This document shows, piece after piece, positions 24,743 through 32,625 of a stretch of 64,000 nt of DNA. Position 1 is the first letter of the stretch. Every line of letters starts with the position of its first letter. This DNA is from Actinomadura hallensis (lineage in GTDB: Bacteria > Actinomycetota > Actinomycetes > Streptosporangiales > Streptosporangiaceae). The notes under the pieces are model-generated. The model was not told the origin of the DNA, made no database searches, and saw nothing but the letters and a program-made list of their open reading frames with translations. The stretch covers positions 62,001 through 126,000 of the forward strand of contig NZ_VFPO01000001.1 of NCBI RefSeq assembly GCF_006716765.1, given 5' to 3'. Position numbers and translations under genes: made by a program.

Positions 24743-25954
24743 TCAGGTCCAGGCGCGCACGAACTCCCTCACGGCCGATTCGGCCGCGGGAAGGGTGTCC
24801 GACTCGAGCGACCGGCGCGCCGCCTCGGCGGAACGCTCGCACTCGCGCAGCCGTCTGCCGCCGTCCCTGTTCCGTGTGCGCCGCAACCGTTGCGCGGCAT
24901 GGAAGTACGCCGACTCCAGCCAGGTCGCCAGCCGGGTGCGCACGTCCTCCTCATCGTCGGAGGTGAGGACCTTGGCGGTGCTCCGGATCGCCGGCAGGTT
25001 CAGCCGCCGGTTCAGCCGGTCCTTCTGCTTGTTGACGATCCTGACGAGGCGGAACCGGTTCCGGTGGATCTGAGGCCCCTCGCCGTAGTCGTCCCACGGC
25101 GGTGCCACGGTCATCAGCGCGGTGGGGATCTCGGTGTTCTCCCGCAACCACTCGACGATGTCGAAGCCCTGCTCGTCGTTGAGGGCGTCGGTCAGATGCA
25201 GGTCGACCAGCGCGCCATGACAGCGCAGGATGCTGTCGCGGTCGTTCTTCAGCCTCCGGTACCACTCGTCCATGTCACCGATGGGCACGCAGTCGTAGCC
25301 GTCCAGCGCGTCCACGATCTGCTCCAGCACATCGTCCTCCACGACGAGCAGGCGCTTGCGCTCCACGCGGACCAGCCGGTCGCGCAGGGGTGCGCAGTCG
25401 GGATCGGACGGGAACAGCTCGAGGAACTCCTCCAGCCCTGCGATTTCCTCCAGCCTCGCCGACCGGATGCTCGTCAACAGGGACGCGCGAGCCCGGTAGA
25501 CGGGATTCCAGCGGCTGCCGCGTACCCGTGGATGAGCGGCCCGCGGGTCCTCACGCCAAAAGCCGAGCAGTTCCGCGGCCTGCGCCTCCGTCGGCGCGGC
25601 CGGCAGCTCGCGCACCCGGCTGACGAACTCCGCCGCGTCCACCTCTACCCGGTTCATGTCGAGCGCGTATCCGTCGGTGACCAGGGTTCCGAAACGCGGA
25701 ATGGGCAGGCCGAGTTTGTGCAGGGTCTCGAAATGCTTGTGGAGGGCGGGCTTGGACGCTATTGCCCGGCCTCCGTTCGGGTTCACCACCGCGTCCAGGA
25801 GTTCCTGCGTCTTCACCCCTCTGCGCCCGGCCAGCGCGAGGCAGACGAGCACGGCCGCGGGCAGCGGAGGTAGCGGAGGCAACAGTTCGCCGTCCCTCCG
25901 CACCACGAGTGCACCCAGAACATCGATCGTCCACAATGGCTGCGCTCGCTCCAC
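24743..25954 (-). CDS. SARP-like regulator with C-terminal receiver-like domain
   Basis: About 403 residues. The N-terminal ~105 residues match the OmpR-like winged helix of SARP regulators (TIDVLGALVVRRDGELLPPL, then a domain ending GYALDMNRVEVDAAEF), followed by a short BTAD-like helical region. Residues ~205-330 look like a receiver: RKRLLVVEDDVLEQIV supplies the acidic pocket, GALVDLHLTDA the phospho-acceptor Asp, and ALMTVAPP the Thr. The receiver at the C-terminus is the reverse of normal response regulators. The start is uncertain: GTG at 25954 is used because SARP homology begins there; a TTG at 26014 is also in frame. It probably forms a two-component pair with the convergent histidine-kinase-like gene and controls the island. 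Confidence 0.7.
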   Translation of the reverse strand: MERAQPLWTIDVLGALVVRRDGELLPPLPPLPAAVLVCLALAGRRGVKTQELLDAVVNPNGGRAIASKPALHKHFETLHKLGLPIPRFGTLVTDGYALDMNRVEVDAAEFVSRVRELPAAPTEAQAAELLGFWREDPRAAHPRVRGSRWNPVYRARASLLTSIRSARLEEIAGLEEFLELFPSDPDCAPLRDRLVRVERKRLLVVEDDVLEQIVDALDGYDCVPIGDMDEWYRRLKNDRDSILRCHGALVDLHLTDALNDEQGFDIVEWLRENTEIPTALMTVAPPWDDYGEGPQIHRNRFRLVRIVNKQKDRLNRRLNLPAIRSTAKVLTSDDEEDVRTRLATWLESAYFHAAQRLRRTRNRDGGRRLRECERSAEAARRSLESDTLPAAESAVREFVRAWT

Positions 25955-25976
25955 AAAGCCACGATAACCAGGGCCT

Positions 25977-26021
25977 CTGAGTTTTCTCTGTGGAGAAAGC
26001 CGCAATTGCGGCAAAACTCAG
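25977..26021. promoter_or_regulatory. Nested inverted repeats between SARP-receiver and module C
   Basis: An outer 9-bp inverted repeat, CTGAGTTTT (25977-25985) and AAAACTCAG (26013-26021), encloses a perfect 14-bp palindrome GCCGCAATTGCGGC (25999-26012) and a small TCTC/GAGA dyad. It sits in the divergent promoter region of the SARP-like gene and module C and is a good operator candidate. Confidence 0.5.
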
Positions 26022-26113
26022 TGCTTGGCCGGAGCCGGACGGGGATTGGCGCGGGAATCCTCAGCACCAAGCTCGAGGCGAACAGCGCCTCACCCTCCAG
26101 AAAGGCCCCACTC

Positions 26114-27367
26114 ATGCACGAGGTCCGGCTCACCCGCGACGAGCAGCCCGTCCCCAACCGCGTCCTGGTCGTCATGCCCTTCGGCAAGAAGCCCCTCGAC
26201 GACGGGACGACCTTCGACTTCGACTGGTTCTACGAGGACATCATCAGCACGACGATCAACGAAACGGGGCTCACGCCCGTCCGCGCCGACGAGGTCTACG
26301 GCCCCGCCTCCGTCCAGGGGGTCGTCTGGCGCGGCATCCAGCAGGCCGAGCTCGTCGTCGTGGACTTCTCCTGCCGCAACCCCAACGTCGCCATGGAGTA
26401 CATGGCCGCCCGGATCATCGGCAAGCGCATGATCTACCTCGCCCAGCGCGCCGACGACATCCCCAGCGACGTGCGCGGCCTGCGCTACATCCCGTACGCC
26501 TACGGGTACGCCGAGATGGCCGCCATGCAGAAGGAGCTCCGGGTCCAGCTGGAGGCCGTCCGCAAGGAGCCCGCCCAGGAGATGGCGCTCATCCCCATGG
26601 CGACCGGCGGGACCGTCCCGACCCGCGCCCAGGTCGTCTCCGTCACCCGCGAATTCGCGGTCGTCCGTGCCGACGACGGCGGGCACGGCGTCCTCGCCGC
26701 CGAGGACGTCGACTGGGGCCGGCTCATCACCGACATGACCCGGCACTACTCGGTCGGCGACCGGGTCGACGGTGCGTTCGAGATCCTGCCCACCGGGGGG
26801 ATGAAGTACACGCTGCTGGCCGGGCAGCCGAACCCGTGGAACGAGCTGGCCGCCAGCCACCCGGTCGGGCGGACCTTCACGGGTACCGTGCACAGCGTCC
26901 GGGACGCCGGGGTGTTCGTCCGGGTCACCGGTCAGATCAACGGCCTCATCCCCCGCGGCACCCTGCCCGCCGGCGTCGCACTCAGCCCCGGCGGCAAGGT
27001 CGAGGTGACCGTGGCCGCCATCGACGCGCCCCGCCGGCGCGTCACCCTCACCCTCGTCGAGAGCGGCACCGTCCGGCCCTCCCGCGGCATCGGCGTCGGA
27101 GACCGGCTGGAGGGCGAGGTCTGCAAGATCTGCCCCGAGGGCGAGGGCGGCTACGTCCTGCTCAAGGTGGACGGGCGGCAGCGTCCCGTCTTCCTGCACT
27201 GCACGCAGATGACCCCCGAACTGCGCCGCGACCTCAACTCGGGCGGGATCGAGACCGGCGAGGTCATCGACCTGGAGGTCACCCGCGTCGACGTCGCCGG
27301 CGACAAGGTCTTCGTCCGGGACATCGAGGACCAGGACTCCGACGCGGCCCTCACGGAAGCCGCCTGA
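26114..27367 (+). CDS. Deoxyribosyltransferase/TIR-like Rossmann domain with S1 RNA-binding folds
   Basis: A 417-residue protein. Residues ~15-135 match the nucleoside-deoxyribosyltransferase-like fold that also grades into TIR/SLOG families: RVLVVMPFGKKPLD, then VVDFSCRNPNVAMEYMAARI, where the NPNVxxE Glu is Glu95. At least one clear S1 domain follows (GRTFTGTVHSVRDAGVFVRV, INGLIPRGTL), flanked by two weaker OB-like repeats (QVVSVTREFAVVRADDG; GDRLEGEVCKICPEGEGG). It probably cleaves or modifies a nucleotide or NAD-like ligand and binds RNA. GAAAGG about 8 nt upstream supports this ATG. It lies 60 bp before a small membrane protein, an arrangement typical of sensor-effector conflict pairs. 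Confidence 0.65.
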   Translation: MHEVRLTRDEQPVPNRVLVVMPFGKKPLDDGTTFDFDWFYEDIISTTINETGLTPVRADEVYGPASVQGVVWRGIQQAELVVVDFSCRNPNVAMEYMAARIIGKRMIYLAQRADDIPSDVRGLRYIPYAYGYAEMAAMQKELRVQLEAVRKEPAQEMALIPMATGGTVPTRAQVVSVTREFAVVRADDGGHGVLAAEDVDWGRLITDMTRHYSVGDRVDGAFEILPTGGMKYTLLAGQPNPWNELAASHPVGRTFTGTVHSVRDAGVFVRVTGQINGLIPRGTLPAGVALSPGGKVEVTVAAIDAPRRRVTLTLVESGTVRPSRGIGVGDRLEGEVCKICPEGEGGYVLLKVDGRQRPVFLHCTQMTPELRRDLNSGGIETGEVIDLEVTRVDVAGDKVFVRDIEDQDSDAALTEAA

Positions 27368-27380
27368 CCACCCATCCCCG

Positions 27381-27407
27381 GAGGGGCCGCGCCCGCCGCG
27401 GCCCCTC
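27381..27407 (+). terminator. Hairpin between the two module C genes
   Basis: An 11-bp stem, GAGGGGCCGCG (27381-27391) and CGCGGCCCCTC (27397-27407), lies in the 60-bp gap. It may act as a partial terminator or attenuator limiting expression of the downstream membrane protein, which has its own strong AAGGAGA ribosome site. Confidence 0.5.
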
Positions 27408-27427
27408 TCTCCCCCCAAGGAGATCTC

Positions 27428-27844
27428 ATGGAGACGAACCGCGACACCGTCCTGGAGCTCTACAAGCTCGCGGTCGAGACGGCCGACCGCACCTCCGCCC
27501 GCCGTGGAACCGCGAACGCCTTCTTCCTCACCGTCCAGACGGCGCTGACGGGCGTGACCGCGGCGCTCCCGGCGGGGAACGCGTTCACGGTCACGGCGGT
27601 CTACCTGGCAGCCCTTCTCCTCTGCGGCGCCTGGTGGGTGCAACTGCGCACGTACAAGGACCTCAACCGGGCGAAGTTCGCCACCATCACCGCGCTCGAG
27701 ACCACCCTGCCGGCCGCCCTCTTCACCGACGAGTGGGCCAACCGCCCCAGCGGCTACGTCGACCTCGGCCTCGCCGAGCGAGTGATCCCCTACGTCTTCG
27801 CCGCCATCCACACCCTGGCCTACGCCTCGATGATCACCGCCTGA
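27428..27844 (+). CDS. Small membrane protein, SLATT/RipA-like
   Basis: A 138-residue protein with two or three hydrophobic helices (ALTGVTAALPAGNAFTVTAV running into YLAALLLCGAWWVQL; VIPYVFAAIHTLAYASMI). The N-terminal ELYKLAVETADRTSARRGTA, with NAFFLTVQTAL, and the loop RTYKDLNRAKFATITALE resemble the RipA-family octameric membrane proteins and the SLATT two-helix effector group. SLATT proteins are regarded as pore-forming effectors activated by partners that make or sense nucleotide signals. AAGGAGA precedes the ATG. With the upstream Rossmann-S1 gene it makes a plausible two-gene toxin-type module; the family match is from memory of patterns and needs a profile search. Confidence 0.55.
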   Translation: METNRDTVLELYKLAVETADRTSARRGTANAFFLTVQTALTGVTAALPAGNAFTVTAVYLAALLLCGAWWVQLRTYKDLNRAKFATITALETTLPAALFTDEWANRPSGYVDLGLAERVIPYVFAAIHTLAYASMITA

Positions 27845-27913
27845 CCCCACGGATGCGCCGACCAAGCTCGAGCGACGCCCCGCGCGCACGAGGCACAGAA
27901 GACAGAGGAACAC

Positions 27914-27953
27914 AACAGGGACCTCGTCCAAGATCTTGGACGAGGTCCCTGTT
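27914..27953. terminator. 40-bp perfect palindrome, terminator for tRNA-Ser
   Basis: The left half AACAGGGACCTCGTCCAAGA (27914-27933) is the exact reverse complement of the right half (27934-27953). It lies just downstream of the leftward tRNA-Ser gene and 70 bp after module C, so it can stop transcription in both directions. Confidence 0.7.
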
Positions 27954-27962
27954 CAAAGTGGC

Positions 27963-28050
27963 GGAGGATCGGGGATTTGAACCCCGGAAGGGCGTGAACC
28001 CTAACCGCATTAGCAGTGCGGCGCCATAGACCGGACTAGGCGAATCCTCC
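27963..28050 (-). tRNA. tRNA-Ser (GCT)
   Basis: On the minus strand the gene runs from GGAGGATTCGCC to GATCCTCC with a 7-bp acceptor stem. The anticodon arm CCGCA-CTGCTAA-TGCGG gives anticodon GCT. A long variable arm and the T-arm GGGGTTCAAATCCCC fit a class II serine tRNA. CCA is not encoded. Confidence 0.95.
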
Positions 28051-28194
28051 AGTAGCCATCAGGCTCAGCCAGGTTACCGGTTCGGCGTGGCGACCGGCAA
28101 AGCCTCGCCTGTGGGTCCCAGCAGCATAGTCCGAGAGCCTCCGCTACGCGAAGCCAATCCCCCCCCGGGGCCGCGGGAGCGGACCGGCGGCCGG

Positions 28195-28623
28195 TCAGCC
28201 CAGGCGGAAGCCGTTGAAGCCGCAGGCGTCGGCCAAGTCGTTGCCGTGCTGCTGCATGGCGGCGGTGTCGGGGCGCTGCAGGTTCAGGTTGCCGGAGCTC
28301 AGCTGCCGCAGCATGTCCGCCGTCTTGTCGAGGTCGTCGGCGAACGCGGACGCGGCGCTCTCGACGTCGCCGCCGGCGCTCTGGCCCTCCGAACGGATCT
28401 TGGCCGCGGTGTCGGAGAACTTCTGCGCGGTCGCGTCGGCGCCTCCGGGCGAGGACATCGACAGGCCGCCGGTGGAGAAGCTGCGCAGCTCCCTCTCGAT
28501 GTTCTTGCAGGCGGTCGCCTTCTTGCCACCGGTGAGGGTGTCGACCGCACCGCAGCCCGTGGAACCGAGCATCAGGCCACCGACGGCGAGGACACCGAGA
28601 AGCTTGGCGGCGGACGTGCGCAT
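28195..28623 (-). CDS. Small putative lipoprotein
   Basis: A 142-residue secreted protein. The N-terminus MRTSAAKLLGVLAVGGLMLG, then STGCGAV, has positive charges, a hydrophobic core and a lipobox-like cysteine at residue 24, so it is probably a lipid-anchored extracytoplasmic protein. The mature part is helical and Ala/Ser/Asp-rich (VESAASAFADDLDKTADMLR) with two further cysteines (ACKNIE; ADACGF) that may pair. AAGGAG sits before the ATG. No family function is recognised. It lies between two tRNA genes, outside the integrated element. Confidence 0.75.
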   Translation of the reverse strand: MRTSAAKLLGVLAVGGLMLGSTGCGAVDTLTGGKKATACKNIERELRSFSTGGLSMSSPGGADATAQKFSDTAAKIRSEGQSAGGDVESAASAFADDLDKTADMLRQLSSGNLNLQRPDTAAMQQHGNDLADACGFNGFRLG

Positions 28624-28812
28624 GAGGGGGTCTCCTTCGTGGGGGGTTGGGCTCGAACGGAGTCAAACCTCGCAGGTCGCTCGCGTCCGGACATCCTTTT
28701 GTCGCAAGTTGGCGACCAAAAGTTCCGTGACACAGGTCACACCCCCGTGTCGCGCGTCCTGCCAATCGATTCGCGGTCCGGTCCACGGACCCGGTACAGT
28801 TGTCCCCGGCAG

Positions 28813-28885
28813 GCACCCGTAGCTCAACGGATAGAGCATCTGACTACGGATCAGAAGGTTAGGGGTTCGAATCCCTTCGGGTGCG
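28813..28885 (+). tRNA. tRNA-Arg (ACG), integration site of the adjacent element
   Basis: A 73-nt tRNA with acceptor stem GCACCCG/CGGGTGC, D arm GCTC-GAGC, anticodon loop CTACGGA (anticodon ACG) and T arm AGGGG-TTCGAAT-CCCTT. Its last ~43 bases recur at 35826, marking it as the attachment site. Confidence 0.95.
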
Positions 28886-28886
28886 C
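28844..28886 (+). repeat. attL: left attachment core of integrated element
   Basis: A 43-bp sequence from the anticodon loop of tRNA-Arg to just past its 3' end (starting CTACGGATCAGAAGGTTAGG), repeated identically in direct orientation at 35826-35868. The integrase gene begins 72 bp inward, the usual layout for tRNA-targeted actinomycete elements. Confidence 0.85.
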
Positions 28887-28893
28887 GCACGTC

Positions 28894-28926
28894 AGAGGCC
28901 CCTCGCGATCATCGCGAGGGGCCTCT
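28894..28926 (+). terminator. Terminator after tRNA-Arg
   Basis: A 15-bp perfect stem, AGAGGCCCCTCGCGA (28894-28908) and TCGCGAGGGGCCTCT (28912-28926), with a 3-nt loop is followed by T residues. It could also end the leftward integrase transcript. Confidence 0.75.
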
Positions 28927-28957
28927 TTGCTAACGGCCTTGCTAACAGCGCATCTGT

Positions 28958-30086
28958 CTACGCCACGTCCCCCACGTGCTTGGCGAAGATCTCAGCCGCT
29001 TCTACGAGCTGCTGGTTGACCACGTGGGCGTAGACCCGGAGCGTGATGGCCGGGTCAGCGTGCCCGAGCCGAGCGGCCACCACGTGGACGGGGACGCCCG
29101 CTAGGAGCAGTGTCGTCGCGTGGATGTGGCGGAGGTCATGAAGCCTTGCGTGCGGCAGCGGCTCAGCCGGTGGCGTACCGTCCTTGGGCTCGTTGTGAAG
29201 CTTGATCAGGGAGGTCATGAGGGAGGAGACGGTGTCCGGGTGGACAGGTTCTCCCCAACCGGTTGCGAAGACGAAGCCGTCCGACTCCTTCTCTGCGCCC
29301 TTCCAGGACTTGCCGACCTTCAGCTTGTCGGCGAGCTGACGCTTGCGGTGAGCCCGAAGAACGTCGACCGTTCCGGCATCGATGCTGACCACGCGCGTCC
29401 GTCCGCTCTTGGTCGTCCCCTCGATGCGCTTGCCGGCGATGAACGCGGCCGAGCCCTTGATGTGCACGGAGGCGTTGTCGAGGTCGACGTCCCGCCACCG
29501 CAGGTTGAGCAGTTCCCCACGTCGCGCGCCGGTATACGCGGCCAGGTGGAAGAACGCGAACAGCCGGTGGGTCTGGGCGACCTTCAGGAAGGTCCGAAGC
29601 TGCGCAGCCGTCCAAACGTCGCCGGGTTCGGCCGGACGCCTCCGGGGACGCTTCGCACGTTCGACCGGGTTCGACGGGATCACCTGCTCGACAAGCACGG
29701 CGTCAGCGAAAGCCTTGCGAAGCACCGCATGGACGTAGGAAACGGTTCGAGGCGAGAGCCCAGTCCCGTGACGTCCACCCGTGGTGATGAGGTCGCGGTA
29801 GAGCTTGGTGATCTGACCCGGCCGGACGGACTGTAGCCGCAGGCCGCCGATGTTGGGCTTGACGTGCCGTTCGATCAAGTGGCGGTAGTCGGCGAGGGTC
29901 TTGGGTTTGATCTCGACGGCGTGGGCGTCGAGCCACTCGTCCAGGTATTCGGCGACGGTGATGGCGTTGCGGTCGATGTACTCACCGCGCCGTGCCTTGA
30001 CCCGTGCCTCGTCGCGGGCCTCTTTGGCGGCGTCTTCTGTGGGGAAGCCGCCGACCCACTTGGGTTTGGACTGAGGTGCCTCGAGG
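28958..30086 (-). pseudogene. int: Tyrosine recombinase/integrase, N-terminus removed by IS insertion
   Basis: About 376 codons of a phage-type tyrosine integrase remain. A SAM-like core-binding domain (ITVAEYLDEWLDAHAVEIKP) is followed by the catalytic domain with Arg in YTGARRGELLNLRW, Lys in GTTKSGRTRVVS, HDLRH, GHADPAITLRVYAHV with the nucleophile Tyr, so catalytic residues are intact. The first ~20-30 residues (arm-binding region before KWVGGFPTEDA) are replaced by IS3 sequence; a frame continues into the IS to 30148 and could produce a hybrid protein. It acts on the tRNA-Arg att site next to it. Whether it is still active is doubtful, since arm binding and the excisionase gene are lost. 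Confidence 0.8.
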
Positions 30087-30138
30087 TTTCCGGACAGGGA
30101 CCCAATAGGATCCCTTGTAGACAGGAAACGAGGAAGAA

Positions 30139-30429
30139 GTGGCGCCACCTAGTAAATACTCACCGGAATTCCGTGAGGAAGCCGTGCAGATCGCGCTCAA
30201 GTCGAGTAAGACGATCGCGGAGATCGCTCGTGAGCTCGATCTGAACCCGGAAACCCTGCGAACCTGGGTGAGAAAGCACAAGGAGCGGCAGGAGCCGGCC
30301 GCGGATGCGGAGTTGAACGCGGGTGAGCGGGCGCGGCTCAAGGAGCTGGAGCGGCGTAACCGTGAGTTGGAGATGGAGAACTCCTTCTTGAAAAAAGCCG
30401 CAGCGTACTTCGCGAAGGATGCCCGGTAG
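30139..30429 (+). CDS. IS3-family transposase OrfA
   Basis: A 96-residue helix-turn-helix protein: YSPEFREEAVQIALKSSKTI, AEIARELDLNPETLRTWVRK, then a leucine-zipper-like helix (ARLKELERRNRELEMENSFL) that mediates multimerisation. It binds the IS ends. GTG start with AGGAAGAA upstream. An A6G run (30391-30397) in KKA codons near the 3' end is the likely -1 slippage site that yields the OrfAB transposase. Confidence 0.9.
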   Translation: MAPPSKYSPEFREEAVQIALKSSKTIAEIARELDLNPETLRTWVRKHKERQEPAADAELNAGERARLKELERRNRELEMENSFLKKAAAYFAKDAR

Positions 30430-30455
30430 AGGGCAAGTACGAGTTCATCGAGGAA

Positions 30456-31319
30456 ATGCGACTCGACACCGCGGAGTACGCCTATCCGGTGACGTTCATG
30501 TGCCGTCTGCTGAACGTGTCCCGCTCGGGGTACTACGAATGGCGTTCGCGTCCGGAGTCGGCGACCGCCCGGCGACGCGAGCAGCTCAAGGCCGTGATCG
30601 GCAAGGCGTTCGAATTGTCGAACGGCACCTACGGCCACCGGCGCGTGCACGCCCAGCTGCGGCGGTGGGACGTGCGGGCCCGCCCGGAGCTGGTGCGCCG
30701 GCTGATGCGGCTGATGGGTCTGGTGCCCTGTCAGGCTCGCCCTCGCCGGCGCGGCCTGACCCGGCCCGGCGCCACGGTGGTGCCCGATCTGGTCGGCCGG
30801 GACTTCACCGCCCCCGCACCGGGACAGAAACTGGTCGGCGACATCACCTACATTCCCACCATGGAAGGGTGGCTGTATCTGGCGACGGTCATCGACTGCT
30901 GCACCAAAGAAGTCATCGGATACGCGATGGGAGATCATTACCGCACCCCGCTGATCACCCGCGCGATCCGCAACGCCGCCCGCAACCGGAAACTCGCCGA
31001 CCAGGCCATCTTCCACTCCGACCGCGGCAGTAATTATCTGTCTGACGAGTACGCCTCCGTTCTCGCCGAACTGGGCCTGTGGCGTTCGGCCGGGCAAAGC
31101 GGATCGTGTTTCGATAACGCAATGGCCGAATCGTTTTTCGGAGTGCTCAAGAACGAACTGGTCTCCCGCACCACCTATCCCACCAGGGAAGCGGCACGGC
31201 AGGACATCACCCGGTACATCGAATTCTGGTACAATCGGCGACGGCTTCACTCGGCACTGGGCTACCGGCCTCCATGCGAAGCTCACGCCGAACACGAAAA
31301 AGCAGCCATCGCCGCCTGA
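30456..31319 (+). CDS. IS3-family transposase OrfB (DDE integrase core)
   Basis: A 287-residue rve-type catalytic part, in the -1 frame relative to OrfA and continuous with it back to about 30390. The DDE residues are in KLVGDITYIPT (first Asp), FHSDRGSNYLSDEY (second Asp) and CFDNAMAESFFGVLKNEL (Glu). The HTH_21-like N-terminus contains YGHRRVHAQLRRWDVRARPE. The ATG given is the first in frame; in the cell the protein is normally made as an OrfAB fusion by ribosomal frameshift. It appears intact, so the IS may still be mobile. Confidence 0.9.
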   Translation: MRLDTAEYAYPVTFMCRLLNVSRSGYYEWRSRPESATARRREQLKAVIGKAFELSNGTYGHRRVHAQLRRWDVRARPELVRRLMRLMGLVPCQARPRRRGLTRPGATVVPDLVGRDFTAPAPGQKLVGDITYIPTMEGWLYLATVIDCCTKEVIGYAMGDHYRTPLITRAIRNAARNRKLADQAIFHSDRGSNYLSDEYASVLAELGLWRSAGQSGSCFDNAMAESFFGVLKNELVSRTTYPTREAARQDITRYIEFWYNRRRLHSALGYRPPCEAHAEHEKAAIAA

Positions 31320-31350
31320 CAATTCCGGATCTCATGCCCCTGTCCGGAAA

Positions 31351-31880
31351 ACGCGAGGCCCCTCAGCGGCGTCCTCTAGCAGGTCGACCATGCCGCCTTT
31401 GGGGTCGTCGCTGTAGCGCCCGTACCGCTCGAACAGCACCCGCCCAAAGCTCAGTTCCATGCGCTTGGGGTCGATGGCCCACACCTCCACCAGCCCGGCC
31501 CGCATTAACGGCAGCAGGGCGCGGATGGTGGACCAGATGACCGAGCCCTTGCCGGCCCCCGTCGCTCCTGCGATGAGCACATGCGTGCCGAGCAGCCGCA
31601 GCCGCCACGGCGAGCCGTCCTCACACCGCCCGATCACCACCCCCGACAGGTCGACCTGGGAGGCGTCCGGGACCGGCAGCGCCGCAATCGGCTCGGCGAG
31701 GGCATCGGTGCGGACGAACTCCAGCCAGATGCGGCCCGGACGGTCCCCGTCCCGCACCCGGACCAGGGTCGCGCCGAACCCGTGCGCCAGGTTGACCGCC
31801 ACCCGCTCCCACGCGTCCGGAGCCTGGCCCTTGAGCATGCGGACCAGCATCGCCCTGCCGAACCGAAGCGATCGAGGCCA
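31351..31880 (-). pseudogene. Truncated FtsK/SpoIIIE-type transfer ATPase (TraB-like)
   Basis: The remaining segment encodes WERVAVNLAHGFGATLVRVR, then WRLRLLGTHVLIAGATGAGK and GSVIWSTIRALLPLMRAGLV, DPKRMELSFGR: the start of the motor domain with Walker A GATGAGKGS. The frame then runs into the IS at 31350, so Walker B and the DNA-recognition part are gone. At its 5' side the match breaks up near 31860-31920, where it runs into the TPR part of the next gene, so that end is damaged too. In actinomycete integrative elements this protein pumps double-stranded DNA between mycelia; here it cannot work. Confidence 0.75.
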
Positions 31881-31914
31881 CGAGCCACAACGCCCCCGAC
31901 ATCGCCACCCTTAT

Positions 31915-32625
31915 CCAGATGCGGTTTGAGTTCCTCGATCGCACGAAGAACCGCTTCTTCCGCCGCCTCGGCCTCGTTCTGCGCGAGCAGGATGTGCCCA
32001 AGGTTCCAATGCGCCCCGGCGACCCTCAGCGGATCATCCGAATCGTAAGCGGCCGCAATCGCACGATCGGCAGCCAACAACGACAGATCAGTACGCCCGA
32101 TCCGCTTGGCGAACGTCCGCAGCAGGAAGTACATGTCCGAGGACAGCCGAGCCACTTCCCGCCGCTGCTCAGCCTCACCGAACGCCCGAAACGACCGCGA
32201 AGCATCCTGGACGTCCGACACCAGCGCCGGGAAAACCTCAGCCCCCTCCGTGTACCTCCGAGGCGAGGTCTGCCAGATCTTCCAAGCCGCATCGACTCTC
32301 TGCCGCAGCCCGCCAAGGTCCACGTCCCCGGTTCTGCTCGGAGCACCGAAGGACATCATCCGTCGATGCAACTCCGACGCCACCGGGTGAATCGTGCCGT
32401 TCTGCTCAAACTGCGGTTCCCCGAGCAACACCGACACCGGAACACCTGGATGCGGGCGAACTTGTGCAACAGCCCGATAGTGGGAGTCTTCGCACCCCGC
32501 TCAATCTGCGAGACGTAGTCCTCACTGACACCGGCCAGCCCAGCGATCACGGCCTGTGTCTTGCCGCGCCCCTGCCGGTAGAACCGCAGACGCTCACCGA
32601 TACCGATCTCGTCCGAAGCAGACAC
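31915..32625 (-). pseudogene. XRE-family regulator with TPR region, frameshifted
   Basis: The GTG at 32625 follows GGGAG and begins an XRE helix-turn-helix (IGERLRFYRQGRGKTQAVIA, LAGVSEDYVSQIERGAKTPT). Around 32446 one base is missing: the expected RI-L-GVPVSVLLGEPQ junction is split between two frames. The second frame continues as a TPR-like helical domain (LGHILLAQNEAEAAEEAVLR) to about 31915, where it runs into FtsK-like sequence. The family is the element-borne regulator found upstream of HAD and nucleoside-type genes in Streptomyces elements. The gene is broken, so repression of neighbouring genes is probably lost. Confidence 0.7.

Larger units (their letters stand above)
30087..31350 (+). 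mobile_element. IS3-family insertion sequence
   Basis: About 1264 bp bounded by 13-bp perfect terminal inverted repeats TTTCCGGACAGGG (30087-30099) and CCCTGTCCGGAAA (31338-31350). It contains overlapping orfA and orfB in the -1 relation typical of the IS3 family. No target-site duplication is visible: the flanks are the truncated integrase on the left and a truncated FtsK-like gene on the right, so a deletion accompanied or followed insertion. Confidence 0.9.
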
